The notes beneath the pieces were generated by a model. The model had not been told where the DNA came from. It saw nothing but the letters and a program-made list of their open reading frames with translations, and did not search any database. A program made the translations under genes and the position numbers. From an uncultured Sphingomonadales bacterium (GTDB lineage: Bacteria > Pseudomonadota > Alphaproteobacteria > Sphingomonadales > Sphingomonadaceae), in contig CALDKP010000118.1 in assembly GCA_937898535.1 (NCBI GenBank), positions 1 through 14,156 of the forward strand: DNA of 14,156 nucleotides. The letters run 5' to 3'. Shown here piece after piece: positions 14,138-14,156 of the stretch; position 1 is the stretch's first letter; each line of letters opens with the position of its first letter.

Positions 14138-14156
14138 AGATCGGAAGAGCGTCGTG
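14138..14156 (+). other. Illumina TruSeq adapter sequence
   Basis: The last 19 bases, AGATCGGAAGAGCGTCGTG, are the start of the TruSeq read-2-side adapter. They are not biological sequence. The genomic reading ends at 14137 at the latest. Confidence 0.97.

Overview
The window looks like a metagenomic or draft contig from an alphaproteobacterium of the Sphingomonadales, with two damaged ends. The lineage call rests on the alphaproteobacterial UvrA with a GAAC-N7-GAAC LexA box, the adrenodoxin-type ferredoxin, and palindromic repeat families (GTCATCCTGAAC and CCTGAGCTTGTCGAAGG types) that I recognise from sphingomonad genomes. No database search was possible.

Left end (1-480). This part does not belong with the rest. 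Bases 1-140 encode the glutaminase region of a large, fused PurL of the beta/gammaproteobacterial kind. Bases 141-446 continue in the same frame as the C-terminal tail of a 3'-5' exonuclease-like protein. Near base 480 the sequence switches into argG, which loses its C-terminal quarter. Three cut genes in 500 bases point to a chimeric assembly rather than a real locus.

Core (481-13245). This is ordinary chromosomal housekeeping sequence: argG (truncated), a TMEM165/GDT1-family manganese/calcium transporter, mannose-6-phosphate isomerase, then divergently malate synthase G (glcB). An M48 membrane metalloprotease and thioredoxin reductase (trxB) follow on the minus strand. Next come a 2Fe-2S ferredoxin on the plus strand, a convergent NupC-type nucleoside transporter translationally coupled to an upstream NUDIX hydrolase, and finally uvrA behind a LexA (SOS) box. 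The notable item here is a pair of inverted palindromic elements sitting in frame inside uvrA, which adds about 21 residues to UvrA.

Right end (13246-14156). About 790 bases after uvrA hold no convincing gene. They contain an inverted palindromic repeat pair, a 39-base tandem duplication, a perfect 10-bp hairpin and two 34-base direct repeats 140 bases apart. At about 13861 the sequence drops abruptly to very low GC (16 of 120 bases at 13921-14040). An SMC/RecF/OLD-like ATPase then starts at 14038 and is cut inside its Walker A motif by 19 bases of Illumina adapter (14138-14156). This ATPase is the only hint of an accessory, possibly defence-related, locus. Too little remains to name a system, and I see no complete novel system in this window.
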